Of a stretch of 64,000 bases of DNA, positions 35,810-45,090 are shown in pieces. The DNA comes from Hwangdonia lutea. Its GTDB lineage: Bacteria; Bacteroidota; Bacteroidia; Flavobacteriales; Flavobacteriaceae. The position numbers and the translations under genes are program-made. A model generated the notes under the pieces. The model was not told the DNA's origin. It ran no database searches and saw only the letters and a list, made by a program, of their open reading frames with translations. Position 1 is the first letter of the stretch, and each line of letters begins with the position of its first letter. The DNA lies in contig NZ_CP136521.1 of assembly GCF_032814565.1 (NCBI RefSeq), forward strand, positions 3,506,501 to 3,570,500, read 5' to 3'.

Positions 35810-38178
35810 GTCCATTTTCTAAAAAAACCTTTCTTTTTCTTAGCGCCGTAGTAACCATATTTGGCTCCGTAGCCAAAATTAGATTGTTTAACATCGTTAA
35901 CTACTAGCATCATCCCGTTAAGTTTGTTTTCAGCGTGTAATTCTTTGGCGAAATTTAAAATGCGTTTTTCGGTATAGTCTGCGCGTGTTAAGTAAATAGT
36001 GTGTCCTGCATATTGGCTAAACAACAGCGTGTCTGTTACTAGCATTGCGGGAGCTGTATCCACAATAACATAATCGTATTGTGCCGAAACCTCGTCGAAA
36101 AGAGGCTTCATTCTATCGCTCATCAATAATTCTGCTGGATTTGGCGGTACTTTGCCGGATAATAATACATCAAGTTTATTACCATTGATGTCGTATGTGT
36201 TTATAGATTCTTTTGTAGTTATAGATTTATCAATCAAATATTCAGTTAATCCAACTTGTGCCAAATCGTCTTTCTTTTTATTATCAAGTCCCATAAGCAA
36301 TTTAGGATTTCTAATATCGGCACCTATTAACAATACCTTTTTATTGGTATTAGCAAGTGTAAGTGCCATATTCATACTAAAAAAAGATTTTCCTTCACTA
36401 TTGATGGTTGACGTAACAAAAACCACATTATTATACTCCTTTACTTTCCTTGAGCGTTTTATGTAATCAAAATTTGTTCGTAAAATTCTAAATGATTCTG
36501 ACAATATAGAACGGTCATTTCTTTCAACTAAAACCTTATTAGTTTTTATCCTAGGTATTTCTCCTAAAATGGTTATGTTATTTATATCTCTTTTTAAATC
36601 TTCTTTATTGTGAATTTTAGTGTCCAATAAATCTGAAACATAAATAACACCAAATGGCAATAGAAATCCTAAAAACATAGCGCCAATATAAACCATCTTA
36701 GTGTCTGGAAATACTGGTTTGCCGATAGCATAAGCACTATCTATAACCTTTAAATTAGGAGATGTAGATGTTTGAGAAATTATAGCCTCTTCTCTTTTTT
36801 GCAACAAGTATAAATAAATGGATTCTTTAATACCTTGTTTACGTTCAATGGAGCGTAATTTACTTTGTTGACCTGGAACCGCAGTTATTTTAGAATTAAT
36901 TCTATTAGATTGATTCTCTAAACTGTTAAGCTGAATTCTAAAAGATTTCTTTGAGTTTTCTACGCTGTTCTTTAAATCTTCTTTAATATCGTTTAAAGAT
37001 TGTTCAAACTGAACAACTGTTTGGTTTTTTTTGCCTGCACCAATTTCCAATAGCGTGTTACGTCTTTGGATTAATTCGTTATATTTTAACGATAACGCAC
37101 TAATAGCAGGGTCACCTGCGCCCAAGTTAGACGGTATGGCATCAAAAGAATCATCGTTTAAAGATTCGCTAACAGAATTTAGCAAACGCATTTGAGTCAT
37201 GGCTTCGTCTAATTGTTGTTCGTTTTGTGCACTGGTTGACATAAACAATCCAGCTTCAGATGCCACATCTGTAATTTTATTACCCGTTTTAAATCTTACA
37301 ATGCTACTATCTACACTCATTAAATCTTCTGCAATTAACTCAACACGTTCATCTATTAATTTTGCTGTGTTTATAGATTTAAGATTCTTTTTTTCTAAAG
37401 TAGAAATATTATATTGTTCAATAAGAAAATCTAAAATTTCAATAGCTTTTGATTGAACCGGATCGGTTATACTTATAACGAGTACTTTTGATGATTTTGA
37501 ATAGGGCTCAATAGATATTTTTCTTTTCAATGCAGCTGAAACATATTCAACTGGAGTTAGCTTTACTCTAATAGATTTACCGATATAGTTTTTTACATTG
37601 GATTTGGGTGTAATAATCATCCCTTCGAAAGGCGTCGGTATTGTTTCACCAAAAACGACTTTTTTCGGAGTGTCATCTTCTGATACTCTATAAGTGAAAT
37701 CTGTTTCTGAGGTTATATCGATAAAAAAATTATAACCGGTATTGCTTATAATTGAATCTGTGGCAATAAAATCAATTGTTATGGGAGAGCTTTTGTATAA
37801 CTCAGACTCATATATTCTTCCTCTTGTAAAATATTGCACATTTAAACCAAGGCTTTTAACAATATTCTGCATGAAACTTCTAGAAGCAATTACTTGTATT
37901 TCATCTTCTACGGCCGCCTCTTCTTTTTCCACAAATATTGAAAGATCCTTAAATGCACCGGCTCCCGAACTTCCGTCAGAATCACTAGTTATCATGATTT
38001 TTGAATATGCTGCGTATTCTGGTGTCGTATATCTAAGATAGATAAATGCTGAAAAAAGAAATATTAATATACTAACCAAGAACCATTTCCATTGCTTCAC
38101 GTAAATGGAAATCGTTTTTTTTAAATTGAATCCTTCCGAATCAATATCGTTATTTAATTTATTATCATTTGTAATCAT
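35806..38178 (-). CDS. Wzc-type polysaccharide co-polymerase / tyrosine autokinase
   Basis: A 790-residue inner-membrane protein. A Wzz domain with a first membrane helix (about residues 33-50) is followed by a long periplasmic coiled-coil region and a second helix near 500. The cytoplasmic BY-kinase domain has Walker A VTSTINSEGKSFFSMNMA, Walker A' VLLIGADIRNPKL and Walker B YDYVIVDTAPA. The tail is a tyrosine cluster (NFGYGAKYGYYGAKKKKG). Such proteins control chain length and export by cycles of autophosphorylation. It is downstream of the Wza gene with a 5-base gap. Confidence 0.95.
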   Translation of the reverse strand: MITNDNKLNNDIDSEGFNLKKTISIYVKQWKWFLVSILIFLFSAFIYLRYTTPEYAAYSKIMITSDSDGSSGAGAFKDLSIFVEKEEAAVEDEIQVIASRSFMQNIVKSLGLNVQYFTRGRIYESELYKSSPITIDFIATDSIISNTGYNFFIDITSETDFTYRVSEDDTPKKVVFGETIPTPFEGMIITPKSNVKNYIGKSIRVKLTPVEYVSAALKRKISIEPYSKSSKVLVISITDPVQSKAIEILDFLIEQYNISTLEKKNLKSINTAKLIDERVELIAEDLMSVDSSIVRFKTGNKITDVASEAGLFMSTSAQNEQQLDEAMTQMRLLNSVSESLNDDSFDAIPSNLGAGDPAISALSLKYNELIQRRNTLLEIGAGKKNQTVVQFEQSLNDIKEDLKNSVENSKKSFRIQLNSLENQSNRINSKITAVPGQQSKLRSIERKQGIKESIYLYLLQKREEAIISQTSTSPNLKVIDSAYAIGKPVFPDTKMVYIGAMFLGFLLPFGVIYVSDLLDTKIHNKEDLKRDINNITILGEIPRIKTNKVLVERNDRSILSESFRILRTNFDYIKRSRKVKEYNNVVFVTSTINSEGKSFFSMNMALTLANTNKKVLLIGADIRNPKLLMGLDNKKKDDLAQVGLTEYLIDKSITTKESINTYDINGNKLDVLLSGKVPPNPAELLMSDRMKPLFDEVSAQYDYVIVDTAPAMLVTDTLLFSQYAGHTIYLTRADYTEKRILNFAKELHAENKLNGMMLVVNDVKQSNFGYGAKYGYYGAKKKKGFFRKWT

Positions 38179-38183
38179 AAAAA

Positions 38184-38990
38184 TTAGTTTCTTCTAGTTA
38201 CAAAAATAAGAGCTGTAGTTAAAATAAAGGAGGTAATGCTAATAATTGTGCCTATTCTAGTATCTCCAGAAGCAGCACTGATTGCTGAGTTGTTAGGTTC
38301 TACATACACAATATCATTTTGGGTTAAATAATAGACCGGAGAATTAAAGACTTCCTTTGTTGTTAAGTCTATATATGTAATGGTTTTCGTGCCGTTAAAA
38401 TCTCGAATAACCATAACATTGTCTCTTCTTCCCTTAATAGTTAAATCGCCAGCCATACCTAATGCTTCTAAAATAGATACGCGCTCACCTGTTACAGGAT
38501 AAACGCCAGGAGACCTTACTTCGCCAGAAATAGTAACCCTGAAGTTTAGAACTCGCATAATAATAACTGGATCTTTGAGTAATTCGCCTTGAGCAAATTT
38601 TTCTTTAAAAAGATTTTTGGCCTCTTCTATGGTTAAACCAACCAACTTTATTTTACCTAGTACGGGAAAATCAATGTTACCATCAACATCAATTAGATAG
38701 TCGACAAAATTAGCAGTACCAGAACCTCCTTGTCTAACTAAATTAAAGGGGGATGCAGGGTCAATTACGGTTCCTTCAGGAGTAGTTGCCGTCATAACAG
38801 AAACATAGATACTCACTATGTCGCCAATTTTTAGTTTTGCTCTAAATGTATCTGTATCGACTATTGTCTCGAAGTTTTTTGCGTTTTGAAAATAAACAAC
38901 TTCTTTTTTTGCAACACATGAGGATAAAAATGCAATTACGATTATAAAGCTAATTACCTTTAGGTTGTTTTTTAACTTAAATATTGTCAT
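38184..38990 (-). CDS. Wza-type polysaccharide export lipoprotein
   Basis: A 268-residue outer-membrane export protein. The lipoprotein signal peptide ends at FLSSCVAKKEV (Cys near residue 26). A Poly_export domain follows (FRAKLKIGDIVSIYVSVMT, DGNIDFPVLGKIKLVGLT). An SLBB domain comes next (FRVTISGEVRSPGVYPVTGERVS, YYLTQNDIVYVEPN). A hydrophobic C-terminal segment lies near residues 245-263. It would form the outer-membrane exit pore that works with the Wzc homologue. It lies between the dehydratase and Wzc genes. Confidence 0.94.
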   Translation of the reverse strand: MTIFKLKNNLKVISFIIVIAFLSSCVAKKEVVYFQNAKNFETIVDTDTFRAKLKIGDIVSIYVSVMTATTPEGTVIDPASPFNLVRQGGSGTANFVDYLIDVDGNIDFPVLGKIKLVGLTIEEAKNLFKEKFAQGELLKDPVIIMRVLNFRVTISGEVRSPGVYPVTGERVSILEALGMAGDLTIKGRRDNVMVIRDFNGTKTITYIDLTTKEVFNSPVYYLTQNDIVYVEPNNSAISAASGDTRIGTIISITSFILTTALIFVTRRN

Positions 38991-39030
38991 GTTAATTTAA
39001 ATTTGGGGTATAAACAAAAACTATAATTAA

Positions 39031-40986
39031 TTAAAGATTAATGATTGTTTTGTTTTTTTTCTTACCAATATATCCTTTTGCTTTTTTATAAATTTGAACT
39101 CTTTTGTCGAATTTTTCATAATCGGAGTTATTGGATTTATACTCCGGTATTAAGTTTTTCATTTTCATAACAATATTATTGTTTTGAAAACGATTTGTTA
39201 TGCAAAGCTCTTCAATATCAGCTTTTATTTTACTGTACTCCAACTCCCTTGTTTTACTTATCATTATTTTTTTATGATAAGTAGATAGTGTATTTTCGCC
39301 ATTAGCTAATAATTCTTCATAAAGTTTTTCGCCTGGTCGTAATCCAGTAATATCAATATCAATATCTTCAGGAAATCTTAATCCAGACAATTTAATCATA
39401 TTTTTAGCAAGATCGTAAATTTTCACAGACTCTCCCATATCAAAAATAAATATTTCACCACCTTTTCCCATTGTGCCCGCCTCTAAAACAAGTTGGGATG
39501 CTTCAGGTATGGTCATAAAATAACGCGTTATGTCTTTATGGGTTAAGGTTAATGGCCCACCATTCTCTATTTGTTTTTTAAACAGCGGTATTACCGATCC
39601 ATTGGAACCTAAAACATTTCCGAACCTTGTTGTAATGTATTTAGTTTTACTTTCTTTTTGTAGACAACTAATATACATTTCGGCCATTCGTTTTGTGGCG
39701 CCCATAACGCTAGTTGGGTTTACAGCTTTATCGGTAGATACAAAAACAAACTTTTTAACATTGTAACGTGATGCCGTATCCGCTAAAAGCTTTGTTCCAT
39801 TAACATTTATTTTTATCGCTTCGTATGGCGATTTTTCCATTAATGGCACGTGTTTGTATGCCGCAGCATGAAAAACCATAGTTGGTTTGTGTTCTTGAAA
39901 AACACTATCAATTCTTAAGCCATCTCTTATATCTGCAACAATAGCTGTAATGAAGTGTTCTTTTCCGTTTCGTTTTAAATCTTGCTGTACATCGTATAAA
40001 GCAGATTCTGCTTGATCTACAAGAATTAATTTTTTTACATCGAAATTAGATAATTGTTTTACTATTTCGCTACCAATAGAACCTGCGGCTCCAGTTACCA
40101 AAATAGTTTCGCCGTTAAATTCATTTAATAAATTGGGATTATCTATTTCAATTGGAGCCCTTCCTAAAAGGTCTTCAATTTGTACTTGTTTTATTTGTTT
40201 TGCACTTAGTTCGCCATTTATCCATTGTTCTATTGGTGGAACTTTGGTGATTTTTATATCTAAATCAATTAAACAATCAATCAATTTCAACAATTTGTTT
40301 GAATCAATAGATTGGCAAGCAATTACAATTTCATCAATGGAATTAGATACGATATATGATTTAGTGACTTTGTTTTTTGGGAAAATTGGCACACCATTAA
40401 TAGACTTCCCATTCTTCTTTACATCATCATCTATAAAACCAACAACACTAAATCTTGAGCTTAAATTACTAACCAATGCGTTGTAGGTAATTATTCCAGA
40501 TTCTCCAGCGCCATAAATAAGTACCCTTTTTGAAGTAGACAATTTACATTTTATTGATTTGTACACCATTTTAAATAACAATCTACTAGAGCTTAACGCA
40601 ACAAAACTCAACAGCGCATGCATTACTATAATGGATAACGGAATGGTAAATCCTGGAATTACATTAGTTATCCTGTTTACCAAAACAAACACAATGGCGA
40701 ATAAAGACATTAATGTGATGGATTTGAATAGGTTAACAACATCTGTAAATCCGGTGTGGCGAATTACACTTTTAAATGAACCAATAGCAAAAAAACTAAA
40801 AGTAGCAATTACTAATAAAAAAGGTATTTGAAATAAAAACTGATTTATGTCAAAATCAAAAGTGAAATTAAACCTTATAAAATATGTAGCAAAAAATGTT
40901 AATAAAACTATGGTTAAATCAATCCCTAGCACCAGCCATTTTGACGCATATTTCTGTGAATAATGTGAAAAGTAATTTTTTATCAT
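39031..40986 (-). CDS. Membrane-bound PglF/WbpM/CapD-type nucleotide-sugar 4,6-dehydratase
   Basis: A 651-residue protein. Four N-terminal membrane helices (to about residue 135) are followed by a CoA-binding-like Rossmann segment (RVLIYGAGESGIITYNAL) and a catalytic SDR domain from about 290. The latter has TGAAGSIGSEIVKQL, FHAAAYKHVPLMEKSPYEA, FVSTDKAVNPTSVMGATKRMAE and TRFGNVLGSNGSVIPLF. The group converts UDP-GlcNAc to UDP-4-keto-6-deoxy-sugar. Its stop is followed by Wza, and its start overlaps the aminotransferase gene by four bases, so product hand-off is likely. Confidence 0.95.
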   Translation of the reverse strand: MIKNYFSHYSQKYASKWLVLGIDLTIVLLTFFATYFIRFNFTFDFDINQFLFQIPFLLVIATFSFFAIGSFKSVIRHTGFTDVVNLFKSITLMSLFAIVFVLVNRITNVIPGFTIPLSIIVMHALLSFVALSSSRLLFKMVYKSIKCKLSTSKRVLIYGAGESGIITYNALVSNLSSRFSVVGFIDDDVKKNGKSINGVPIFPKNKVTKSYIVSNSIDEIVIACQSIDSNKLLKLIDCLIDLDIKITKVPPIEQWINGELSAKQIKQVQIEDLLGRAPIEIDNPNLLNEFNGETILVTGAAGSIGSEIVKQLSNFDVKKLILVDQAESALYDVQQDLKRNGKEHFITAIVADIRDGLRIDSVFQEHKPTMVFHAAAYKHVPLMEKSPYEAIKINVNGTKLLADTASRYNVKKFVFVSTDKAVNPTSVMGATKRMAEMYISCLQKESKTKYITTRFGNVLGSNGSVIPLFKKQIENGGPLTLTHKDITRYFMTIPEASQLVLEAGTMGKGGEIFIFDMGESVKIYDLAKNMIKLSGLRFPEDIDIDITGLRPGEKLYEELLANGENTLSTYHKKIMISKTRELEYSKIKADIEELCITNRFQNNNIVMKMKNLIPEYKSNNSDYEKFDKRVQIYKKAKGYIGKKKNKTIINL

Positions 40987-42113
40987 TTGTTGAGAGTTTT
41001 AATTATGGCATTCAGAATGCGTTCTAAATCATTTTCGGTTAAATTCGACCCACTCGGTAAACAAAGCCCGTTGTTAAACAGTCTTTCAGATGTACCGTCG
41101 GTATAAGACAAGCTTTCTTTAAAAACGGGTTGCATATGCATGGGTTTCCACAAGGGTCTAGATTCAATATCGTCTTCCAGTAGAGCTAGTCTTATGGCTT
41201 CGCGTGTGTTAAAAGAGTTGGTTTTGATACATGTAATCCATCTATTGCTAAAAAATCCTTGTGGTTCTTCTACAAATTCTATGGTGTCAAATTTTGATAA
41301 ATTTGCTTTGTAATACTCGTAGTTTGCTCTTCTAGCCTTTACCCTATCATCAATCACTTCCATTTGCCCTCTTCCAATGCCAGCCAAAACATTGCTCATT
41401 CTATAGTTGAATCCTATAGATGAGTGTTCATAATGCGGCGCTTGGTCTCTTGCTTGTGTTGATAAAAAGACAGCTTTGTTCTTTAACTCTAAATTCTTAG
41501 TTATAAGTGCGCCGCCGCCTGAAGTTGTTATTATTTTATTGCCGTTAAAAGATAAGATTCCCAAATCAGCAAGTGTTCCGCATGCTCGGTTAAAATAGGT
41601 GCTTCCCAATGCTTCTGCACTATCTTCAATGACTGGGATGTCATATTTTTCAGAAATTTCATTTATTTCTTTGGCTTTATACGGCATGCCGTATAAATGA
41701 ACAGCTATTATGGCTTTCGGCTTTTTAAATTTTTCAATTCTATCTTTAATAGCAATTTCCAGTAAATCGGGAGACATATTCCACGTGTCCGATTCACTAT
41801 CTATAAAAATGGGTGTGGCGCCTTGGTACACTATAGGATTAGCTGAGGCTGAAAACGTGAAACTTTGACATAAAACCTCGTCGCCTTTAGATACGCCCAA
41901 CAACTGTAATGCTAAGTGTATAGCAGCAGTGCCAGAACTTAAAGCGGCAACTTCATTATTGCCACCCAAGTAATTTTTTATATCGTTTTCAAAACCATCT
42001 ACGTTGGGTCCCAACGGCGCTATCCAATTTGTATCAAAAGCCTGATTTACAAATTTTTGCTCTGAGCCTCCCATATGAGGTGATGATAAATATATTTTGG
42101 TTTTAGTTAACAT
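40983..42113 (-). CDS. DegT/DnrJ/EryC1/StrS-type sugar aminotransferase (PglE-like)
   Basis: A 376-residue PLP enzyme of the sugar-aminotransferase group. It starts KIYLSSPHMGGSEQKFVNQAF. ALSSGTAAIHLALQLLGV binds cofactor phosphate, VIEDSAEALGS holds the Asp, and LSFNGNKIITTSGGGALITK holds the Schiff-base Lys. GFNYRMSNVLAGIGRGQ then matches C-4 aminotransferases acting on UDP-4-keto-6-deoxy sugars (PglE and relatives). It is the first gene of the minus-strand capsule operon and overlaps the dehydratase gene (ATGA). Confidence 0.93.
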   Translation of the reverse strand: MLTKTKIYLSSPHMGGSEQKFVNQAFDTNWIAPLGPNVDGFENDIKNYLGGNNEVAALSSGTAAIHLALQLLGVSKGDEVLCQSFTFSASANPIVYQGATPIFIDSESDTWNMSPDLLEIAIKDRIEKFKKPKAIIAVHLYGMPYKAKEINEISEKYDIPVIEDSAEALGSTYFNRACGTLADLGILSFNGNKIITTSGGGALITKNLELKNKAVFLSTQARDQAPHYEHSSIGFNYRMSNVLAGIGRGQMEVIDDRVKARRANYEYYKANLSKFDTIEFVEEPQGFFSNRWITCIKTNSFNTREAIRLALLEDDIESRPLWKPMHMQPVFKESLSYTDGTSERLFNNGLCLPSGSNLTENDLERILNAIIKTLNK

Positions 42114-42786
42114 TCTTAGACCTTGTTAAGTTTACACACAAAAAACTGTGGTAGCTAAATAAACAACCATAGTTATAAAAGGTATAATGATTTCTGGTGA
42201 ATCCCTCTCTTGTAAAAAACAGAATCAATAATATAATGGTATAGCTCATTATTGTTGCTTAAAAAAATAACGTTTAAAAAATATTAATCTGTATTATATA
42301 CTTTATAAATACTTAAATTAACATTGAGAGTTATGTAACGATTTTAAATTTTATTTTTATATTAAATTAATGTGCTATTAATCAATTCAATTTTTAAATA
42401 CGTTGTAAATTTAATGATTGTTTTAATGTAACAACCATAGTGTTCGCTTAATTCGCTAAAACAATAATAAAAATCGGTTAAATACACTTATAGATTTCGT
42501 TGGTAGCTAAACTATAACACATTATCGATAGGTGTAAAATGTTTTTTATAATATTGCTGTACGAAGCCTATGTAACCTGAGAGGAAAATAGCATATATAA
42601 TGTCTTACAAAAATACTTTTTTGGCTTATAAAATAATGTTTAGCTATACTTTAATCGATGTTTTTAGCATAAAATTGAATTTCATCGGTAAAAACAAGGT
42701 ATTGATATAAATAGTTAACCACTTTACATTTATTTTTTTCATATTTGCGAGGCTATTAATAAATTCTAACATACCCCAAATTCATA
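42114..42786. other. 673-bp divergent intergenic region of the polysaccharide locus
   Basis: Strongly AT-rich gap between the two divergent capsule operons, with no convincing ORF. An imperfect hairpin (ACTGTGGT ... ACCATAGT, about 42150-42177) lies close upstream of the aminotransferase start. CATATTTG at 42740-42747, one mismatch from TAnnTTTG, lies 39 bases before the epimerase start. The length suggests long untranslated leaders or regulator binding. Confidence 0.5.
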
Positions 42787-43785
42787 ATGACCAAACAACA
42801 AATAAAAACATTAGAAGGGAAGCATGTGCTTATTACCGGTGGCGCTGGTTTTATTGGTTCTAATCTCTGTGAAACCTTATTAAACCATAATGTTACAGTG
42901 GCTTGCTTAGATAATTTTTCTACTGGAAAAAGACATAACATTGAGCCATTTTTAAACAACAACAAATTTAATTTAATTGAAGGCGACATAAGAAACCTTG
43001 AAGATTGCTATAAAGCGTGCAAAGGTGCGGACTATGTATTGCACCAAGCCGCATTAGGTTCGGTACCACGATCCATAAACGATCCCATTACAACGAATGA
43101 TGTAAATGTTTCTGGTTTTCTAAACATGTTGGTTGCTGCAAGAGACGCTGGCGTTAAGCGATTTGTATATGCAGCTAGTTCGTCAACTTATGGCGACCAC
43201 GAAGCGCTACCAAAAGTTGAAGATGTTATAGGAAAACCACTATCGCCTTACGCCATTACCAAATATGTAAATGAACTATATGCCGATATCTTTCATAGCA
43301 CTTATAATTTAGACACCATTGGTTTACGCTATTTTAATGTATTCGGAAAAAGACAAGACCCCAATGGTGCATATGCTGCAGTGATTCCGAAGTTTGTTCA
43401 ACAATTTATAAGTCACGAATCTCCCGTAATAAATGGTGATGGAAGCTATTCCAGAGATTTCACATATATAGACAATGTGGTTCAAATGAACATTAATGCC
43501 ATGACTACCAACAACCAAGAAGCATTAAATAATGTGTACAATGTAGCTTATGGAGAGCGCACAACTTTATTAGAATTGGCCACGTTGTTAAAAGCCTATT
43601 TATCGGAGTACGATGCGGCCATTAACGATATTGAGATCAAACACAGAGACAATAGAATTGGCGATATCCCGCACTCTTTAGCCTCTATTGATAAAGCAAA
43701 ACAATTACTAGGTTATAACCCAAAATACAATATAAGTGATGGCTTAAAAGAAGCCGTTCGTTGGTATTGGGAAAATTTAAAATAA
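42787..43785 (+). CDS. UDP-N-acetylglucosamine 4-epimerase (WbpP/TviC-like)
   Basis: A 332-residue extended SDR. The NAD motif is VLITGGAGFIGSNLCETL near residue 14. HQAALGSVPRSINDPITTNDVNVSGF follows, which is typical of the WbpP/TviC group that prefers N-acetylated substrates. The catalytic Ser-Tyr-Lys is in ASSSTYGD and SPYAITKYVNELY. It interconverts UDP-GlcNAc and UDP-GalNAc. The UDP-HexNAc dehydrogenase gene follows 24 bases later, as in Vi-antigen-type pathways. It opens the plus-strand polysaccharide operon. Confidence 0.9.
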   Translation: MTKQQIKTLEGKHVLITGGAGFIGSNLCETLLNHNVTVACLDNFSTGKRHNIEPFLNNNKFNLIEGDIRNLEDCYKACKGADYVLHQAALGSVPRSINDPITTNDVNVSGFLNMLVAARDAGVKRFVYAASSSTYGDHEALPKVEDVIGKPLSPYAITKYVNELYADIFHSTYNLDTIGLRYFNVFGKRQDPNGAYAAVIPKFVQQFISHESPVINGDGSYSRDFTYIDNVVQMNINAMTTNNQEALNNVYNVAYGERTTLLELATLLKAYLSEYDAAINDIEIKHRDNRIGDIPHSLASIDKAKQLLGYNPKYNISDGLKEAVRWYWENLK

Positions 43786-43809
43786 TTATTATACCATCTA
43801 AATATTAAA

Positions 43810-45090
43810 ATGAAAGATATTAAAATAGCAGTTATAGGTTTAGGATATGTGGGTTTGCCACTAGCACGACTTTTTGCAACTAAATACAATGTTGTAGGTT
43901 ATGATATTAACCAAAACCGAGTAAACGAGTTGCAACAAGGCAAAGATGCTACTTTAGAAGTGGAAGAAGACATACTGCAGGCTGTATTAAAAACGAAACC
44001 AAATAACAATTTAGGATTGTTTTGCTCATCCAGTTTAGACGACATAAGCGATTGCAATTATTACGTAATAACGGTACCTACACCAGTTGATAAAAATAAC
44101 AGACCAGACTTAACGCCTTTATATAAATCGAGCGAAACGGTAGGTAAGGTTTTAAAAAAGGGTGATATTGTTATATACGAATCTACGGTATTTCCGGGGG
44201 CAACAGAAGATGAATGCGTTCCGGTACTCGAAAAAGTAAGTGGCCTAAAGTTTAATACCGATTTTTATGCCGGTTATTCTCCGGAACGTATTAACCCAGG
44301 CGACAAACTACATACGGTAGAAAAGATACTTAAAGTTACCGCAGGATCTACACCGGAAATAGGCAAGAAAATTGATGCCCTTTATGCCAGTGTTATAAGC
44401 GCAGGCACACATTTAGCACCTACAATAAAGGTTGCGGAGGCAGCAAAAGTTATTGAAAACTCGCAACGCGATATCAATATTGCTTTTGTAAATGAGTTAG
44501 CAAAAATTTTCAACCTGATGGATATTGATACGCACGACGTATTAGAAGCAGCTGGAACAAAATGGAATTTTTTACCTTTTAAACCAGGGCTTGTTGGCGG
44601 TCATTGTATTGGTGTAGATCCCTATTATTTAGCACAAAAAGCCCAGGAAGTTGGGTATCATCCAGAGATTATTTTAGCAGGCCGTAGAGTTAATGATAGT
44701 ATGGGGCAATATGTAGCCTCAGAAGTTATTAAACTCATGGTACAAAATGATCTAAAAATTAAAGGTTCAAAAGTGTTGGCATTAGGGATTACCTTCAAAG
44801 AAAATTGTCCGGACGTAAGAAACACTAGAGCGGTTGATGTTATAAATCAATTAAAAAGCTTCGGAACAGATGTTACCATTTACGACCCTTGGGCAAACCC
44901 TGAAGAAGTAAAGCATGAATATGGCTTGGAAACCGTACAAAAGTTGCCAAAAGAAACGTACGATGCCATAGTGTTAACCGTGGCACATAATGAGTTTCTT
45001 AATGAAGACATAAAAGCAATGCTAAATAAGGACGGAGTCCTTTACGATGTTAAAGGTGTTTTAAAAGACTTAGATTGTAACAGACTTTAA
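43810..45090 (+). CDS. UDP-N-acetylhexosamine dehydrogenase (WbpO/TviB-like)
   Basis: A 426-residue UDP-sugar 6-dehydrogenase making a uronic acid by two NAD-dependent oxidations. The N-terminal Rossmann motif is AVIGLGYVGLPLARLF. VITVPTPVDKNNRPDL, ESTVFPGATEDECV and YSPERINPGD follow. The catalytic Cys is in LVGGHCIGVDPYYLAQKA near residue 265, and FKENCPDVRNTRAVD lies further on. With the epimerase it would yield UDP-GalNAcA. Its last base is the first base of the flippase ATG (TAATG). Confidence 0.92.
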   Translation: MKDIKIAVIGLGYVGLPLARLFATKYNVVGYDINQNRVNELQQGKDATLEVEEDILQAVLKTKPNNNLGLFCSSSLDDISDCNYYVITVPTPVDKNNRPDLTPLYKSSETVGKVLKKGDIVIYESTVFPGATEDECVPVLEKVSGLKFNTDFYAGYSPERINPGDKLHTVEKILKVTAGSTPEIGKKIDALYASVISAGTHLAPTIKVAEAAKVIENSQRDINIAFVNELAKIFNLMDIDTHDVLEAAGTKWNFLPFKPGLVGGHCIGVDPYYLAQKAQEVGYHPEIILAGRRVNDSMGQYVASEVIKLMVQNDLKIKGSKVLALGITFKENCPDVRNTRAVDVINQLKSFGTDVTIYDPWANPEEVKHEYGLETVQKLPKETYDAIVLTVAHNEFLNEDIKAMLNKDGVLYDVKGVLKDLDCNRL

